10,703 bases of DNA from Hyphochytrium catenoides (lineage: Eukaryota > Sar > Hyphochytriomycetes > Hyphochytriales > Hyphochytriaceae), in contig FLMG01001647.1 in the NCBI GenBank assembly GCA_900088475.1, forward strand, positions 10,939-21,641. Direction: 5' to 3'. The position numbers and the translations under genes were made by a program. Below are positions 8,589 through 10,703 of this stretch, piece by piece. The notes under the pieces were generated by a model. It ran no database searches. It was not told where the DNA came from and worked only from the letters and a program-made list of their open reading frames with translations. Within the stretch, counting starts at the first letter, position 1; each line of letters opens with the position of its first letter.

Positions 8589-9239
8589 AATAAACTGGTT
8601 CCTCACCTCACCGTCGTCTTCGCTCTCGACTGTCACTTTCTATTGATGATTATTACGCTCTTGGTATCCAAGCCCCTTACTATCCCTTCACAGTCCTTCA
8701 TGCCCTAAGGTCGTTCCTCTTGAGAACTTTGCTGCTTCTGCGTATAATAAGCCGCTTATTATCTACACTCAAGAACCCGATAATCTATGAGAGCAGTGAT
8801 GCTTCGAGACTAATGCATAAGGAATATGAAGATACCGACGACCAATGCAATATCTCTTCTTCCTGCTGTCTCCTTTTGCTGTGGCTCATAGAGTCAAAGT
8901 GATCAAGACCAGTAACAAGAATAATCTTCATCACACCGAAAGCCTGCCTCCTCAAGGGCAGACAGACACAATTGAAGAAGGATGTCCTTAGTAGCTTGCC
9001 TAGATAACCGCGATCAACTCAGCACAAGGAGGAGGAAGAAGTGATAAAAAATCTCAGAACAGTTAAGTCTGCTTGGGAAGAGAGAAGCAGCACGGGAGTA
9101 ATGAGGCCTTATCACTAAAGTTAGTAGCATATTCTCGCTCAGACACCGCAAGTCATTTAATAGACGTCCACGTCTGGTTAAAAGCCTGAGACATAAGTGC
9201 CACCAAAATGAGATGGGACATGACTGTCGGTGAGGCTCA
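8589..9239. other. Non-coding or unassigned stretch
   Basis: There is no ATG-initiated frame of note. A frame open from 8720 to 8902 has only a TTG near its start and a hydrophobic, low-complexity product. The stretch contains the short palindrome at 8744-8762 and, towards 9020-9060, purine-rich sequence. It probably includes the 3' ends of the small plus-strand gene and of the minus-strand IFI27-like gene. Confidence 0.4.
8744..8762. repeat. Perfect 9+1+9 inverted repeat
   Basis: ATAATAAGCCGCTTATTAT: two 9-base arms around one C, mostly AT with a GCCGC centre. The single-base centre makes it a poor hairpin, so a dimeric-protein site or chance is more likely than a terminator. A similar half (GCTTATTATTATC) occurs near 6268, without a matching arm. 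Confidence 0.85.
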
Positions 9240-9539
9240 TCACCGCCAAAGAGCTTTCTTGGCGACAACTGCGGCTCCCGCACCGACCGCTGCAACTGCC
9301 ATAGTGGCTGGGCCTCCCAGCCCGGCTGCACCAATGCTCTGCAAAATCGCGACGGTGGAGGTAGAGGCGACGCCACCCCCGCTGGCAATGGCGGTTGCCG
9401 ACATCATGGATGCAGCTGCCGAGTTTGCCGCTATTCCAGCAGCAGTAAAGCCAATGGCTTTGATGCCTCCTAAAATGGCCATGGGCGCAGCGACTGCTCC
9501 ACTTGTGGCGGTCGCAGCTGTCATCCAGCTTGGAGCCAT
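9240..9539 (-). CDS. ISG12/IFI27-like (IFI6/IFI27 family) small membrane protein
   Basis: Intronless, 99 residues, ATG at 9539-9537. The Gly/Ala-rich core contains GIKAIGFTAAGIAANSAAAS (about 25-44) followed by MMSATAIASGGGVASTSTVA and LQSIGAAGLGG. This is the signature order of the ISG12 domain: GF.s.GIaagS.AA.mMS..A...GGGV.ag..va.LQ..GAAG. Vertebrate members are small hydrophobic proteins of the mitochondrial inner or nuclear membrane, linked to apoptosis and interferon response; members outside vertebrates have no assigned role. The core is long enough for two or three hydrophobic helices, ending in a short basic tail (VAKKALWR). The opposite strand is also open (9208-9549), but its Ala/Pro-rich product matches nothing and is a shadow of the GC-rich repeats of small residues. 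Confidence 0.9.
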   Translation of the reverse strand: MAPSWMTAATATSGAVAAPMAILGGIKAIGFTAAGIAANSAAASMMSATAIASGGGVASTSTVAILQSIGAAGLGGPATMAVAAVGAGAAVVAKKALWR

Positions 9540-10278
9540 CTCGTTTTAGTACTTGAGATTCTGTCAGAGATAGTAGAGTGCTCGTCGTCTCCGAGTGAAC
9601 GGGGTGCGCGCACCTAGAGGTTGTAGATTAGGAGGACATGCTGGCTAAATTGTAGAAAGTGCTCCAACACTACTACTACTTAGTACAATTTACCTTGCTG
9701 CTTGGTCTTCAGCGCGACAGACCCACGCTTATCAACAATGATCAAGAACGAAGTGCCTAGGATGCCTGGAGGACAGCTATCTGCTGCGTGCTGGAGCAAC
9801 GAAGGCTAAACAGATCTGATGACTACAACGTTTAGTGAACTTGAGACAGGCGCCTTTACATAGAACTTAGTCTGTCAGTGTACTCTGTCTACTCATCCTC
9901 TACTCCCAAGGATTGCGTGGGTGATGAGAGTGAACCCTTGAAAGTGTATGTTACAGCAGCGTCGGACAATGAGAGCCGGCGCCGGCTATCAAACTTCCCT
10001 GTCACAGGTAGCCGCACATGTACATTGAGCAGAAGGCACCGAGCGGCTAACGCCCGTCCCTACTTCTTAGAGTCTCCTCGTGGAACTTTCATAGGGACGG
10101 CGGCGCACACACAAGACTCGCGCGAAGGCAATGAATGAAGAGCTTTCTGATGATTTGTAGACCTTCAAAACCTATGTGAGACTCTTGAGATAGAGCACCA
10201 GCTTGATGTCTCGCTTGACTCTTGACAGCCTTTCTTATAGAACTAGAATGTATGACGCTATATTCGCTAAGCTGGTAG
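9540..10278. other. Region with no resolved gene
   Basis: This lies between the start of the minus-strand IFI27-like gene and the open frame of the right-edge gene. A plus frame stays open from about 9878 to 10138 without an ATG. Its first part, after a CTGTCAG acceptor-like site, reads YSVYSSSTPKDCVGDESEPL and ends near an AAA|GTGTAT donor, so it could be an upstream exon of the right-edge gene; this is unproven. A 14-bp palindrome lies at 9974-9987. Nothing else was seen. Confidence 0.35.
9974..9987. repeat. 14-bp perfect GC palindrome
   Basis: AGCCGGCGCCGGCT is self-complementary over all 14 bases, nested NgoMIV/NarI-like sites. Function unknown; chance is possible in a region of about 50% GC. 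Confidence 0.9.
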
Positions 10279-10431
10279 CCCTTCTACCTCGTGCGACATA
10301 TTATAACCAGCGAGTCTAGGGAGGCTGAGTCGCTGTGCCCTCGCCAAAGATGTTTTTCAGAATGGGACACCGACTGTAGGTTAAGCACCACTGGAGTCCC
10401 GCTTACGGGAGCGGTTGGCCGGGCAAACATA

Positions 10432-10703
10432 ATGGGGCCCGCGGCGGGATGGAAGGAAAAAGATGCTCTATCCAGCACGGAAGAGGTCGGCAGCTTCATC
10501 ACTTCATTTCTTGATGATAACTTCAAAAGCGCTGTTCTGTTAGAGGCAGCCGCCACGTCCGATGCTGCTAAAGACAGTGAGCACAGCAGACTACAACTCG
10601 GTTCCCACATTGCAAAAGTCAAGGACCACGTAGCAATGGAACTTGCCAGCCTTCGGACTCAGGCCGCAGAGCTACAGCAGTCACGGCCGGCATACTTGAA
10701 ACA
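10432..10703 (+). CDS. N-terminal part of a helical, probably coiled-coil protein (runs off right edge)
   Basis: The frame is open from a TAG at 10276-10278 to the end of the window. From the ATG at 10432 the product reads MGPAAGWKEKDALSSTEEVG, then SFITSFLDDNFKSAVLLEAA, then a heptad-like helical run (RLQLGSHIAKVKDHVAMELA, LRTQAAELQQSRPAYLK). A good acceptor (TTTTTCAG at 10353-10360) could instead make this an internal exon beginning at 10361, in the same frame (EWDTDCRL...). The pattern of a short 'F-x-D-D-x-F' segment before an N-terminal coiled coil is reminiscent of CATCHR-type tethering subunits such as COG proteins, but the resemblance is too weak for a family call. The reverse strand is open too (10622-10284), with a Ser/Leu-rich product typical of a shadow frame. 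Confidence 0.55.
   Translation, partial: MGPAAGWKEKDALSSTEEVGSFITSFLDDNFKSAVLLEAAATSDAAKDSEHSRLQLGSHIAKVKDHVAMELASLRTQAAELQQSRPAYLK

Noticed and set aside
9014-9388. Minus-strand 124-codon frame overlapping the IFI27-like gene.
   Set aside because: Low-complexity product with no motif, overlapping a well-supported gene in another frame.
9208-9549. Plus-strand 113-codon Ala/Pro-rich frame opposite the IFI27-like gene.
   Set aside because: It is the shadow of Gly/Ala codons on the other strand, where the ISG12 motif order is clear.
10284-10622. Minus-strand 112-codon frame at the right end.
   Set aside because: Its Ser/Leu-rich product matches nothing, while the plus strand over the same bases encodes a coherent charged helix.
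1-10703. Prokaryotic accessory region, CRISPR array, mobile element or defence system.
   Set aside because: Spliced genes with eukaryotic families, no regularly spaced repeats, no transposase or terminal inverted repeats seen.
1-10703. tRNA or rRNA genes.
   Set aside because: No T-loop-like GGTTCGAATCC pattern with paired arms and no rRNA core sequence was noticed by eye; a dedicated covariance-model scan was not possible.

Overview
This is eukaryotic nuclear DNA, most likely from a unicellular organism with a compact, intron-rich genome. The evidence is spliced genes whose exons join in phase through GT...AG introns of about 35 to 250 nt, with conserved domains running across the joints. 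The families found (a Rab32-type GTPase, a kelch propeller, a CinA-like/nucleotidyltransferase fusion, an ISG12/IFI27-like protein) are spread across many eukaryotes, so I do not name a lineage. The left-edge gene resembles ARMC2, an axonemal-assembly protein, which would imply a flagellated organism if correct. All exon models are hand-built from splice signals and reading phase, with no transcript evidence.

Layout, left to right. The 5' end of an ARMC2-like gene runs off the left edge (minus strand, 513 down to 1). Bases 514-1148 are mostly unassigned, with one weak two-exon reading. A ten-exon kelch-repeat gene lies on the plus strand (1149-3661). It converges, with 96 bases between the two stop codons, on a six-exon Rab32-family gene (minus, 5795-3758) that has an unusual N-terminal extension of about 160 residues and a C-terminal double cysteine. 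About 1 kb with no convincing gene follows (5796-6831); it holds a 27-bp tandem duplication and a stretch open on both strands. Next is a three-exon gene for a 418-residue CinA-like plus nucleotidyltransferase protein (minus, 8301-6832). Its start codon lies 30 bases from that of a probable small two-exon gene on the plus strand (8332-8588). A 99-residue intronless ISG12/IFI27-like gene follows (minus, 9539-9240). The 5' part of a plus-strand gene with a helical, probably coiled-coil, product runs off the right edge (about 10432-10703).

I see no operon or shared pathway. The genes look like independent cellular genes: flagellar assembly, membrane traffic, nucleotide metabolism, a small membrane protein, and a beta-propeller scaffold. 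The most unusual points are four phase-1 introns at the same structural position in four consecutive kelch blades, each splitting a Glu codon, the long N-terminal extension on the Rab, and a possible intron-retention switch that would remove the Rab's prenylation motif.
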